DNA of 64,000 nucleotides from DATMNR01 sp963702765 (GTDB lineage: Bacteria; Chloroflexota; Ktedonobacteria; Ktedonobacterales; Ktedonobacteraceae). The stretch lies in contig CAVPEB010000036.1 of the NCBI GenBank assembly GCA_963702765.1, forward strand, positions 1 to 64,000, written 5' to 3'. Below are positions 53,474 through 62,796 of this stretch, piece by piece. Position numbers and translations under genes: made by a program. The notes under the pieces were generated by a model. That model saw only the letters and a program-made list of their open reading frames with translations. It was not told where the DNA came from and made no database searches. How positions within the stretch are numbered: the stretch's first letter is position 1; each line of letters opens with the position of its first letter.

Positions 53474-54390
53474 CACAAATAGAGATTTTCCAGGTGAAGA
53501 TTATGCTCCACCAGAATCCGTGGTTATTGCTGGTAGGAAAGTGAAAGCAGGGGATAGCGTGCTATTGCGACCGGGACGGGGACGACAAGGAACATTGACT
53601 GATGCTATGGACATGATGCTGGATGGGAAGGCTGCACGAGTTGAGGTACTCCAGCAAGATTTCGAGAATCGCATCTATCTTGTTGTAACGCTGGATATTG
53701 ACCCTGGTAGGGAGCAGTGGGACGAGCGAGTGCTGCCCGGCCATCGTTTCTTCTTCTTTCCCGAAGAAGTAGATCCGCTGGAGGAGACGACTGAAGAGGA
53801 ATCCATGGAAAGGATAGCGAATCATAGATCAGAATCCGAACACACTTTAGAACAAAAGATTCCCGTACAGCGTATACTTATAGCATGCATCGGCAACATC
53901 TTTCTGGGAGACGATAGTTTTGGAGTTGAGGTAGCTCAAAGGTTGACGAGCCGCAAGACCAAACGGTACCCAGAGGGTGTACACGTTGTAGATTTCGGCA
54001 TTCGTGGAATTGACCTTGCGTACACCCTGCTTGATGATTATGATGCACTCGTACTTAGTCGATGCAGTATCGCGTGGTGGAACGCCTGGTACGCTCTACT
54101 TGATCGAACCAGATTTGTCAGGCATCGATCCTGAGACAGGAGTTGCTGCTGGCAGAGCTGCGATGGAAGCTCATAGCATGGACCCATTGAAGGTACTCGC
54201 CTTCGCCGGGACCCTGGGCGCTCGACCAATTCACACTTTTCTTATTGGTTGCGAACCAGTCCCATTGAACGAAAATGAAGAACATATAGAAATGCAGATG
54301 GGATTGAGTGAGCCAGTGCGAGCCTCTCTAAATGAGGCTGTAAAGATGATCGACTCGCTTATCGATGAGTTATTGGCTATCAAAATGTAG
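53466..54390 (+). CDS. Hydrogenase maturation endopeptidase with extra N-terminal domain (frameshifted)
   Basis: The ATG at 53466 opens a domain of about 100 residues (VKAGDSVLLRPGRGRQGTL, DAMDMMLDGKAARVEVLQQDFE, FFFFPEEVDPLEE), then a linker, then a maturation protease (ACIGNIFLGDDSFGVEVAQRL, the metal-binding GN-D motif; VVDFGIRGIDLAYTLLDDYDALVL). The frame then breaks near 54050 and resumes as VDAVSRGGTPGTLYL in the next frame to the stop at 54390. One extra base in CTTAGTC accounts for it. The protease would cut the C-terminal tail from HhyL. The N-terminal domain is a separate small protein in other 1h operons, so this looks like a fusion. Confidence 0.82.
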
Positions 54391-54461
54391 GGATATCCTT
54401 TGTAGGTATTAAAATGAGGATGAAGTTGAACAACAGATAATATAGAGAAAGGAGCAAAAGT

Positions 54462-54566
54462 ATGTTCAAATGGATTCTTCTACTGAGTGTCATTGGTTTA
54501 GGTGTTCTGATTTACCGGCAGATGATTCCTGACATTCAACGCTATATGAGAATTCGGAACATGTAA
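54462..54566 (+). CDS. Single-helix microprotein 1 (DUF6893-like)
   Basis: 34 residues: a short start (MFKW), one membrane helix (about 4-20), and the tail PDIQRYMRIRNM. AAAGGAG lies 8 bases before the ATG. Two more genes follow with the same tail signature. Small proteins of this kind (DUF6893) occur beside group 1h hydrogenases. It may anchor or dock the soluble enzyme to the membrane; this is inference. Confidence 0.8.
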   Translation: MFKWILLLSVIGLGVLIYRQMIPDIQRYMRIRNM

Positions 54567-54568
54567 CA

Positions 54569-54784
54569 GTGAGACGCTTTTCGCATAGTCCATTGAGAAT
54601 GAAGCAACTAATCATAAGTAGTGAGGAAACTTTAGTGCTTCTGAACGGCCATCAACATCGGAAGAAGCACGACGCTATCAATGCTCGGCGTATTGCTATT
54701 CTCGCGATAGTCATACTTGGGCTTGGAATCGTTATTCCTTTGTTTCCTGATATCAAACGTTATCTGACTATACGATCAATGTAG
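54569..54784 (+). CDS. Single-helix microprotein 2, with N-terminal extension
   Basis: 71 residues from the GTG at 54569, only two bases after the previous stop. An ATG at 54599 is the alternative. A polar N-terminal half (about 1-42, with HQHRKKH) has no match in the other two copies. It is followed by a membrane helix (about 43-60) and the shared tail PDIKRYLTIRSM. Confidence 0.7.
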   Translation: MRRFSHSPLRMKQLIISSEETLVLLNGHQHRKKHDAINARRIAILAIVILGLGIVIPLFPDIKRYLTIRSM

Positions 54785-54848
54785 CGTGGTTACTGAAGAT
54801 GCTTATCCACATGCAGACTGCATATCTTCAGCAGAAAGGAACAAGACT

Positions 54849-54965
54849 ATGACCGGATGGATTGTACTACTTATCATAGTCCTTGTGCTCATTGTTCTTG
54901 GATTGATTGGCTTACTTCTTCTACTTCCTGATATTCGACGTTATCAGCGCATACGATCGATGTAA
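54849..54965 (+). CDS. Single-helix microprotein 3 (DUF6893-like)
   Basis: 38 residues: MTGW, a long hydrophobic helix (about 5-27) and the tail PDIRRYQRIRSM. AAAGGAAC precedes the ATG at good spacing. Third tandem member of the set; it lies 38 bases before hypA. Confidence 0.8.
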   Translation: MTGWIVLLIIVLVLIVLGLIGLLLLLPDIRRYQRIRSM

Positions 54966-55003
54966 TACAAAGAAGATGACATATTCAAGGAATGAGAATG
55001 GTC

Positions 55004-55351
55004 ATGCATGAACTGGCTATTGCGCAAAGTATCTTTGAGGCTGTTGAGGCTAAGGCATCTGAGTGCAAGGCGGCTCACGTGAAGACCGTACGACTAAAGA
55101 TTGGTGAAGCAAGCGGCGTTGTCACTGATTCATTGACTTTCTGCTTCGAGATGCTGACTAGCCTCAATCCCACTTTAGCGGGATCGAAGATGTTGATAGA
55201 TACAATGCCACATCGTGCCTATTGTCGTTATTGCGACCGCGAGTTTAGCGTCACAAACTTTATTGCGCAGTGTCCGGACTGCAAAGAGTGGTCCAATGAG
55301 ATAGTTTCAGGCACTGAACTTCAGATACTTGAGATGGAGTTTGAAACATGA
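55004..55351 (+). CDS. hypA: Hydrogenase nickel incorporation protein HypA
   Basis: 115 residues. Delivers nickel to the large subunit with HypB. The ATG at 55004 is chosen over 54992 because the nickel-binding His must be residue 2 (MHELAIAQ). A C-terminal zinc ribbon is present: C-x2-C (CRYC, about 73-76) and C-x2-C (CPDC, about 90-93). It is followed by hypB after 36 bases. Confidence 0.95.
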   Translation: MHELAIAQSIFEAVEAKASECKAAHVKTVRLKIGEASGVVTDSLTFCFEMLTSLNPTLAGSKMLIDTMPHRAYCRYCDREFSVTNFIAQCPDCKEWSNEIVSGTELQILEMEFET

Positions 55352-55387
55352 GGGCCGATCATGAAGTTTATATGAGGAGCGGCAGTT

Positions 55388-56043
55388 ATGCCTAAAATAA
55401 CCATTGCTCAGAATATTCTTGCTGCTAATGATAGCATCGCCCAGGATATTCATCAGGCACTGACCGTACGCGGGATCCGTACGATCAATATGATGAGTTC
55501 GCCCGGTGCCGGTAAAACGACCTTGTTAGAGCGAACTATTGAACGGCTGCGCGGGCAACTTGAAATCGGCGTAATCGAGGGAGATATTGAAACTGGCAAC
55601 GATGCTGAGCGAATTGAAGCAGCGGGTGCAGAGACGGTCCAGATCAATACACGAGGGGCGTGCCACCTGGAGGCACATATGGTCAAAGATGCCCTCAAAG
55701 AAATGAATCTGACAGGGATGAAGCTACTTTTTATCGAGAACATCGGTAATTTGGTATGTCCCGCTTCATGGGACCTTGGAGAAGATATTCGCATTGTTGT
55801 AGCGAGTACCACCGAGGGTGACGATAAGCCAGCAAAATATCCACAAATGTTTGCGATTTCACAGATAATGGTCGTGAACAAGATTGACCTGCTTCCTTAT
55901 GTAGACTACTCTCTAGACAAAGTCAGAAGGCAGGCGCTAGCGATCAACCCAACTTGCGTATTTTCGAAGTGAGTTGCCGCACAGGCGAGGGACTGGATGT
56001 GTGGTGTGAGTGGCTAAGTGCTTTTGTACATGGTACAACATAA
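55388..56043 (+). CDS. hypB: Hydrogenase nickel incorporation GTPase HypB (frameshifted near the C-terminus)
   Basis: SIMIBI-class GTPase. P loop SSPGAGKTTLLERT near 37, GDIETGNDAERI near 65, GACHLEAHMV near 90, ENIGNLVCPASWDLGED near 115 and the NKIDLLPYV specificity motif near 164. The frame stops at 55972, but the family C-terminus (EVSCRTGEGLDVWCEWLSAF) continues in another frame to a TAA at 56041. One base is missing, most likely in the TTTT run near 55961. There is no His-rich nickel-storage region at the N-terminus, as expected for actinobacterial-type HypB. Confidence 0.93.
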
Positions 56044-56103
56044 AAGGGACTCGCAGTACGCGTATGAAGAAGACTCAAGTTTAACACTTGAAAGGCGTCG
56101 TAT

Positions 56104-58468
56104 ATGCCACCTGTTACAGGTTCGACTATTGAGAGAAGACGCATTGTCATTCAGGGAATCGTTCAAGGCGTAGGATTTCGGCCATTCGTCTATGGACAGG
56201 CTTTGCAGTGGGGACTCGTGGGCTTTGTGCTGAATGACAGCGGGGGCGTAACTATCGAGGTCGAGGGTACTTCAGAATCGATTAATGGCTTTCATGAAGC
56301 CTTGCACGAGAAAGTTCCGCCACTGGCTCGTATCGATACTTTGTCTACGGAATCGATTGCGCCACGTTATGATTCCAATTTCACTATCGCTCTAAGCAAG
56401 GCAGGCACTGAGCGACAGGCACTTATCTCACCTGATACTGCTACGTGCAACGACTGCTGGCATGAACTGTTCAATCCAGATGACAGGCGCTTCCATTACC
56501 CATTTATCAATTGTACGAACTGTGGGCCTCGCTTTACGATTATCCAGGATGTGCCATACGATCGAGATAAGACAACAATGCGAGTGTTCCCGATGTGTAG
56601 GGAATGCCAGAGTGAGTATGAGGATCCGCTGAACCGACGTTTTCACGCGCAGCCGAATGCTTGTCCAACTTGCGGCCCACAGGTATATTTGCTCGATAGA
56701 GCGGATGATGTAACAATATCTCCACAGACAAAAACTGGAGACCCGAATTCTTGAAGCAGCGAAGCAACTTGCTACAGGAGCTATCCTTGCGATTAAAGGG
56801 TTGGGAGGTTACCATTTGGCGTGTGACGCTTTGAATAGTGAGTCGGTTAGACAATTGAGACAACGCAAGCAACGCGAGGCTAAACCATTTGCGCTCATGG
56901 TGCCTGACCTTGATACGGCTAGAAAGCTTTGCCGAGTGAGCGATGCTGAAGCATCACTACTTATGTCGCACCGCCGTCCTATTGTGTTGCTCTCACGTTT
57001 ATCTGATTGTCCAGTAGCTCCAGACGTTGCACCAGCCTACGATACTGTCGGAATTATGTTACCATATACTCCTTTGCATCATGTACTGCTGCATGCTTTC
57101 ACCGAATATATAAACGTTAGCCGACCCGCTGTATTAGTCATGACGAGCGGCAATCTGAGTGATGAACCAATCGCGTTTAAAGACGAAGATGCTGCGCAAC
57201 GACTGGCATCTATCGCCGATGGAACGCTCGCACATAATCGTGAAATTCATATACGCTGTGATGATACTGTCACATGTATTGCTGCTGGAGCCGAGCAGAT
57301 TTTCCGTCGTTCACGTGGCTATGCCCCTGAGCCTATCATGATGTCATTCGATTTCCCTGTACCGCTCTTAGCCTGCGGCGCACACCTCAAGAACACGTTT
57401 TGTCTTGGTAAGGGACGACAGGCCTTTCTCAGCCACCATATCGGCAACCTGGAGAATCTGGAGACACTTACCTCGTTTCGTGAAGGAATTGAGCATTTCC
57501 AACGCATTTTCGATATCCATCCCGAACTCGTTGCATATGATTTACATCCCGAATACCTGGCAACAAAATATGCACTTGACACAAATATGCCGCAGAAAAT
57601 TGGTGTTCAACACCACCATGCCCATATTGCCAGTGTTTTGGTTGAACATGGACTCCAGGAACCAGTAATCGGAATCGCAGCAGATGGAACAGGCTACGGA
57701 ACAGATGGCGCAGTGTGGGGTTGCGAGATAATGAAGGCCGACCTGCTAGGGTTTGAACGCCTGGCACACCTGGATTATATGCCACTTCCGGGAGGAGAGC
57801 AGGCAGTACACCAACCCTGGCGAATGGCTGCTGCCAACCTGGCTCAGACATATGGCGAAGCTTTTAGCGAACTAGATATTCCGTTCATTAAGCAACTTGA
57901 TTATTCTAAATGGCGCGTGTTAGCACAAATGATTGCACAACAGATCAATTGCCCACCAACTTCCAGTCTTGGACGATTGTTTGATGCAGTCGCATCTCTG
58001 ATCGGGCTACGCAGCACGGTGCTTTATGAGGGTCAAGCAGCCATCGAATTGGAAATGCTCGCTCGACAACAAGAAGGATGTATCTACAAGGAACCATCGG
58101 ATCTCTATCCATTCATGCTTAGAAATAGAGATAAGATGCCAGCAATACTGGATGTAGCACCAATGTTTCGTGCCATTGTTCATGATATTCAACAGGGCGT
58201 GGTAACTTCGCACATCGCACATCGTTTTCACCACTCAATTACCGAATTATTGGCGACCGCGTGTTTCAGCGTACGTGAGCAGACGGGATTACATGTCGTG
58301 GCTCTCAGTGGGGGGGTATTTCAAAATCAATTGTTGCTTGAACAACTTGTGCAACGCCTGGAGGAAATGGCTTTCCAGGTGTACATCAACCGGCGCGTGC
58401 CGCCCAATGATGGTGGAATCAGTCTTGGGCAAATTGCGATAGCTGCGGCGCACATGCAAAGAAGATAG
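56104..58468 (+). CDS. hypF: Carbamoyltransferase HypF (frameshifted)
   Basis: Makes the carbamoyl/cyanide precursor for the Fe(CN)2 ligands. Frame 1 (56104-56754) encodes the acylphosphatase domain (VQGVGFRPFVYG, about 20-31) and two zinc fingers (C-x2-C sets CNDC/CTNC and CREC/CPTC). Frame 2 then carries KLETRILEAAKQLATGAILAIKGLGGYHLACDA, the YrdC-like domain and the Kae1-like domain with metal-binding HHHAH near 57618 and SGGVFQN near 58306. One extra A in the five-A run at 56730-56734 explains the break. Total length would be about 788 residues, normal for HypF. Confidence 0.92.
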
Positions 58469-58478
58469 GAGAACGAAC

Positions 58479-58751
58479 ATGTGTCTTGGTATTCCAGGCA
58501 AGATCATAGACATTGTGGATGATGCAAATTCCATCGCTAAAGTGGAGGTTTCCGGTGTTAAGCGAAACGTGAATGTTGCACTGGTACGACCTGAGGGCAT
58601 TGGCCCGGGAGACTGGGTGTTGATTCACGTCGGCTTCGCAATGAGCAAGATCGATGAGGTTGAGGCTCAGGAAACAATGAGGGCACTGAATACAATGGGT
58701 GACGTCTATACCGATGAGCTAAAAATGCTTCATTCAAGTCAGATTGAATGA
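58479..58751 (+). CDS. hypC: Hydrogenase assembly chaperone HypC
   Basis: 90 residues starting MCLGIPGKI, with the essential Cys2 that binds the iron precursor and the large subunit. VEVSGVKRNVNVAL and PGDWVLIHVGFAMSKIDEVEA complete the family pattern. GGAGAACG precedes the ATG. A SIS-domain gene follows instead of hypD. Confidence 0.95.
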   Translation: MCLGIPGKIIDIVDDANSIAKVEVSGVKRNVNVALVRPEGIGPGDWVLIHVGFAMSKIDEVEAQETMRALNTMGDVYTDELKMLHSSQIE

Positions 58752-58810
58752 GAGTTAGCCAGAGAAACAGGAACTCTTGACGATACTTGTTGACGATGGA
58801 GAGTGTACAG

Positions 58811-59428
58811 ATGAAACAGCCCAATAGGCCAGACATGTCAGACCAGGAGGCATTAGTAGAGAGACGATTCGAGCTAAGCATGACTGTACCTGACACGTTC
58901 TTTGAGAACGAATCAGGAAGGATCGCTGAGGTTTGTTGGGCTATGGCGCGCCGCTTCTCTCAAGGAGGGCGATTGCTTGCCTTTGGTAATGGCGCTCAGG
59001 CAACTGACGCTCAGCATGTCTCGGTTGAATTTGTGCATCCTGTGATCGTTGGCAAGCGAGCCTTGCCTGCACTTGCATTGACGAATGACAGCGCCACAAT
59101 GAGTGGTATGATGGCAAAAGGCGATACTGACAAGCTTTTTGTTCACCAGATGCGCGTTCTTGCGCGATCTCAGGATATCGCAATGGGCTTTTCTTTGGAT
59201 GGGAACGATGCCAATGTCCTGGATGCATTAAACCTGGCCAAGCAGATGGGTTTGCTTTCTCTTTGCCTGACAGGCGGCGATGGTGGACTTTCAAGGAAAA
59301 CTGAAATCGATTATGTTTTTGTTATCCCGTCGCACGACGCATTTGTCATTCAGGAGACGCATGAGACACTGTATCATGTTTTATGGGAACTGGTGCATAT
59401 TTTCTTTGAGCATGAAGGTTTATTATGA
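58811..59428 (+). CDS. SIS-domain protein, GmhA-like, first copy in the hyp operon
   Basis: About 205 residues resembling sedoheptulose-7-phosphate isomerase (GmhA). The usual phosphosugar loop GNGGSAADAQH is altered to GNGAQATDAQH, and the STSGNS loop to SLDGNDAN, so normal isomerase activity is doubtful. No lipopolysaccharide or heptose genes are near. It sits between hypC and a second HypC-like gene, and its end overlaps that start. The start at 58811 has GGAG upstream; earlier in-frame starts at 58787 and 58796 exist. A role in hydrogenase maturation or regulation is inferred from position. Confidence 0.8.
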   Translation: MKQPNRPDMSDQEALVERRFELSMTVPDTFFENESGRIAEVCWAMARRFSQGGRLLAFGNGAQATDAQHVSVEFVHPVIVGKRALPALALTNDSATMSGMMAKGDTDKLFVHQMRVLARSQDIAMGFSLDGNDANVLDALNLAKQMGLLSLCLTGGDGGLSRKTEIDYVFVIPSHDAFVIQETHETLYHVLWELVHIFFEHEGLL

Positions 59429-59718
59429 TGAAAGACAACCAGGGATACTCACTACATCTTTTGAAACCAGAGATGGCACCTATCGAAGAGGTTTCTTGCG
59501 CACTTGATGGCGAGGGACACTGTATAACATGCTCTGATGAAGCACTACATGTTCGTGTGCTGTATGTTGATGATGATAACGGATTGGCTCAGGTGACCCT
59601 CGATGGTGCGGAAGAAGAGATCGACATTTCACTTGTCGAGAATATTGCTCCTGGCGACGTATTGTTGGTGCATGGTGGAGTCGCAATAGCGCGTGTAGAT
59701 GAGGCAAGTAATGCATGA
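59425..59718 (+). CDS. HypC/HupF-like chaperone with N-terminal extension
   Basis: 97 residues. The HypC-like beta-barrel covers about 45-95 (HVRVLYVDDDNGLAQVTLDGAEEEIDISLVENIAPGDVLLVHGGVAIARVDE). Before it are cysteines in CALDGEGHCITCSDEA; the N-terminal MC of true HypC is absent. Similar proteins are found in actinobacterial hyp operons. It overlaps both SIS-domain genes (4 and 8 bases), so the trio is translationally coupled. Confidence 0.8.
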   Translation: MMKDNQGYSLHLLKPEMAPIEEVSCALDGEGHCITCSDEALHVRVLYVDDDNGLAQVTLDGAEEEIDISLVENIAPGDVLLVHGGVAIARVDEASNA

Positions 59719-60385
59719 CACAGAAGGATCTGAGTACGATCGACTCTTTTATCCTTTTCTCTTTGAAGGTGGTAAAGCCAACATAGAAGATGTTCTCGCA
59801 CAGGTTCGCCATTCGATGCGTGAGAAGTGCCGAGAAGTCATTACTTTGCGACGCGCTACGTTAGACTACTCTGGTAAACAGATTGTTGCAGCTGGAGAAG
59901 CGATGGCGCAAGCGTTTGCTAATGGCGCTACATTACTGGCTTTCGGTAATGGAGGCAGCACCACAGATGCACAGGATCTTGTGACCGAATTGATCAATCC
60001 ACCTTTCACCGCCTGGTCACCTTTGCCAGCAATTGCACTCACCAATGACATCGCAGTAATCACTGGAGTAGGAAACGATGTTGGTATTGACAATATTTAT
60101 GCTCGACAGGTGATTGCATTCGGTCGTCCAGGAGATATTGCAATGGGTATTTCAACGAGTGGGAATTCAGCCAATATATTGTTAGCACTGGAACAGGCAA
60201 AGAAACAAGGATTATTAACCGTAGCGCTAGTTGGGTACGATGGTGGCAAAACGATGCGATCTTCTGCAGTGGATTATTGTATTCTCTCTCCCAGCGATCA
60301 CATTCCACGTATCCAGGAGGCCCAGGCAACAGCTTACCATGCACTTATAGAGGTCATATATAGCCTGATGAAACCAACAGCTTAA
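59711..60385 (+). CDS. SIS-domain protein, GmhA-like, second copy in the hyp operon
   Basis: 224 residues. The SIS phosphosugar loops are closer to canonical than in the first copy: FGNGGSTTDAQD near 81 and GISTSGNSANILLALEQAKKQG near 150. C-terminal SPSDHIPRIQEAQATAYHALIE matches GmhA-like proteins. An N-terminal helical extension of about 35 residues is present. The ATG at 59711 overlaps the previous stop. GmhA proteins are multimers, so the two SIS proteins may form a mixed complex. Confidence 0.83.
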   Translation: MHDTEGSEYDRLFYPFLFEGGKANIEDVLAQVRHSMREKCREVITLRRATLDYSGKQIVAAGEAMAQAFANGATLLAFGNGGSTTDAQDLVTELINPPFTAWSPLPAIALTNDIAVITGVGNDVGIDNIYARQVIAFGRPGDIAMGISTSGNSANILLALEQAKKQGLLTVALVGYDGGKTMRSSAVDYCILSPSDHIPRIQEAQATAYHALIEVIYSLMKPTA

Positions 60386-60458
60386 GAGGCAATTAACACT
60401 CCCTCTAAGCTGCATTGCATATCAGCAGCTTGCAAGAACGCAAAAAGGAGAACTCTCT

Positions 60459-61607
60459 ATGAATATGAAATATGTTGACGAATATCGCGATCCAGAACTG
60501 GCGAAGCGAATCTCAAGTGAGATTGCGAAACTGTCGGCTTCACAGCCTCTCAAATTAATGGAAGTCTGCGGAGGACATACTCATACGATATACAAGCATG
60601 GGATCGAGGATGTCTTACCGTATAATATCGACTTAATCCATGGACCAGGATGCCCTGTCTGCGTCTTGCCAATGGGCCGCATCGATGATGCTATCGCCAT
60701 CGCGCGATTGGACGATGTGATCTTCACGACCTTTGGAGACATGATGCGCGTGCCAGGTTCCAAAGGTAGTCTTCTCGATGCCAAGGCTGATGGGGCTGAT
60801 GTTCGTTTTGTCTATTCGCCGCTAGATGCCTTGAAGCTTGCCCGTCAACACCCTGATCGAAAAGTAGTCTTTTTTGCCATTGGCTTTGAGACAACCGCCC
60901 CCTCAACGGCTGTGACGCTTCTGCGAGCAAAAGCAGAAGGAATTAAGAATTTCTCCGTCTTCTGTAACCATGTCAATATCATCCCCGCCATGAAAGCCAT
61001 TCTTGACTCACCGGATTTGCGCCTGGACGGTTTCATAGGTGCCGGTCATGTCAGCATGGTCATCGGTATGCGACCTTACAATTTTGTTGCACGGGATCAT
61101 CGCAAGCCCGTCGTAATTGCAGGCTTCGAGCCACTCGATATCATCCAGGCTATTTACATGATCGTGAAGCAGCTTGCCGAGGGCCGCTCAGAGGTAGAGA
61201 ACCAGTATTCACGGGTCGTGCGACCAGAAGGCAATGTGAAGGCGCTCCAGGCAATGGCACAGACTATGGAATTGCGGCCTTTCTTCGAGTGGCGTGGGTT
61301 GGGTTTCATTACACACAGCGCTTTGAAGGTACGCCCAGAATTTGCCGATTGGGATGCCGAGTTGCTATACGAGGTTCCAGGCCTGCGTGTAGCAGATCCT
61401 AAGGCATGTCAATGTGGTGAGGTGTTAAAAGGTGTCATTAAACCATGGGAATGTAAAGTATTTGGAACAGCCTGCACTCCTGAAACACCTATCGGGACCT
61501 GCATGGTTTCACCAGAGGGAGCATGTGCTGCATACTTCAATTATGGTCGCTTTTCCATGGCCTCAGAGCGTTCCCGCCTGAACATTCTTCCTACGGCAGG
61601 GTCGTAG
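60459..61607 (+). CDS. hypD: Hydrogenase formation protein HypD
   Basis: 382 residues. Fe-S scaffold on which the Fe(CN)2CO unit is built with HypC. Key parts: MEVCGGHTH near 33, HGPGCPVCVLP near 63 (thiol redox motif), TFGDMMRVPGS near 88, GFETTAP near 144, CNHVN near 168, GFIGAGHVS near 192, and the cluster cysteines ACQCGEVLKG near 323 and CKVFG/CTPETPIGTCMVS near 340-355. All expected Cys residues are present. AAAAGGAG precedes the ATG. Confidence 0.97.
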   Translation: MNMKYVDEYRDPELAKRISSEIAKLSASQPLKLMEVCGGHTHTIYKHGIEDVLPYNIDLIHGPGCPVCVLPMGRIDDAIAIARLDDVIFTTFGDMMRVPGSKGSLLDAKADGADVRFVYSPLDALKLARQHPDRKVVFFAIGFETTAPSTAVTLLRAKAEGIKNFSVFCNHVNIIPAMKAILDSPDLRLDGFIGAGHVSMVIGMRPYNFVARDHRKPVVIAGFEPLDIIQAIYMIVKQLAEGRSEVENQYSRVVRPEGNVKALQAMAQTMELRPFFEWRGLGFITHSALKVRPEFADWDAELLYEVPGLRVADPKACQCGEVLKGVIKPWECKVFGTACTPETPIGTCMVSPEGACAAYFNYGRFSMASERSRLNILPTAGS

Positions 61608-61649
61608 AGCTTCGAAGTTTCGCACACGTATCAGGAGATTGGTATTGAT

Positions 61650-62757
61650 ATGTCTACAACAGATAATAGCGAGCGCATAGATGATGTGCTAAAGAAGATC
61701 GAACGCACCAGGCAGGCACGCCGTCATAAGTTTTATTTGCGTGAAGAAAAGATCACACTCAGCCATGGAAGCGGCGGCAAGTCGACTCATAATCTGATTG
61801 AAGGCGTCTTTGCGCCAGCTTTTTCGAATCCATTCCTCGATGCGATGGATGATGCTGCCACTTTTGGGATACAAGATACAGGTCAACGTGTGGCTTTTAC
61901 CACAGACACCTATGTTGTAAGTCCACTCTTCTTTCCCGGTGGAGATATTGGAAAACTCGCCGTTCATGGCACAATCAATGATCTGGCAATGGCTGGCGCA
62001 GTACCACTGTACCTCTCAGCAGGCTTCATTCTGGAGGAAGGCTTTCCAATCAGTGATTTGCGACGCATTGTCGAGTCTATGGCGAAAGCAGCGCGTGAAG
62101 CAGGTGTTGCTATCGTGACAGGTGATACCAAAGTGGTTCAGCGAGGCAAAGCGGATGGGATATTCATCAACACTGCCGGAGTGGGAATTGTTCACGCGAA
62201 CTGGTTACTCGGACAATCCCAGTTGCAGCCAGGAGACAAGGTTTTGTTAAGCGGCTCTGTAGGAGATCATGGAATAGCAATTATGCTGGCACGTGAAGCT
62301 CTTGAGATCGAAACCGATATTCAGAGCGACACCGCCGCGCTCCATACGTTAACAGCCGCGTTACTCGAAGCAGCCGGTGATGGAATTCATTGTCTGAAAG
62401 ATCCTACTCGGGGTGGAGTAGCAACTTCGTTAAACGAGATGGCATTAGGTTCAGAGGTTGCTATCGGGCTTGATGAACATGCTATTCCTGTACATGGCGA
62501 GGTACGAGGAGCCTGTGAAATCCTGGGTCTTGATCCCCTGACTATCGCTAACGAGGGTAAACTGCTGGCAATCGTTGCTCCCGACAAAGCTGAGTGTGGC
62601 TTTGAAGGTTATGCGCAACCACCCTCTAGGTCGCGAGGCAGCCATTATTGGCTCTGTACAAGCCGATCCGCCTGGAATGGTCTTCCTACGCACTGACATT
62701 GGCGGAATGCGGGTACTGGATATGCTGGTTGGTGATCCGCTACCGCGAATATGTTAA
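61650..62757 (+). CDS. hypE: Carbamoyl dehydratase HypE (frameshifted near the C-terminus)
   Basis: ATP-dependent dehydratase that makes the cyanide ligand on its C-terminal cysteine. Frame 1 has LSHGSGGKSTHNLI near 38, DAATFG, FTTDTYVVSPLFFPGGDIGKLAVHGTINDLAMAGA near 91-125, GDTKVV near 154 and LKDPTRGGVATSLNEMA near 250. It goes out of frame after DKAEC. The correct continuation (ALKVMRNHPLGREAAIIGSV, then TDIGGMRVLDMLVGDPLPRIC) is in the next frame and ends at 62757. The catalytic terminal PRIC is therefore present. One extra base near 62590-62605 accounts for the break. Confidence 0.93.
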
Positions 62758-62796
62758 CATGTTTTCCTATCACCACGTTATACAAAGCATTGTTTA

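Noticed and set aside
55940..55975. HypB ending naturally at 55972
   Set aside because: The missing family C-terminus is encoded directly downstream in another frame up to 56043.
56725..56760. Programmed ribosomal frameshift in hypF
   Set aside because: The five-A run could support slippage, but six other genes are broken at sites without such signals, and HypF is not known to use recoding. Sequence error is simpler.
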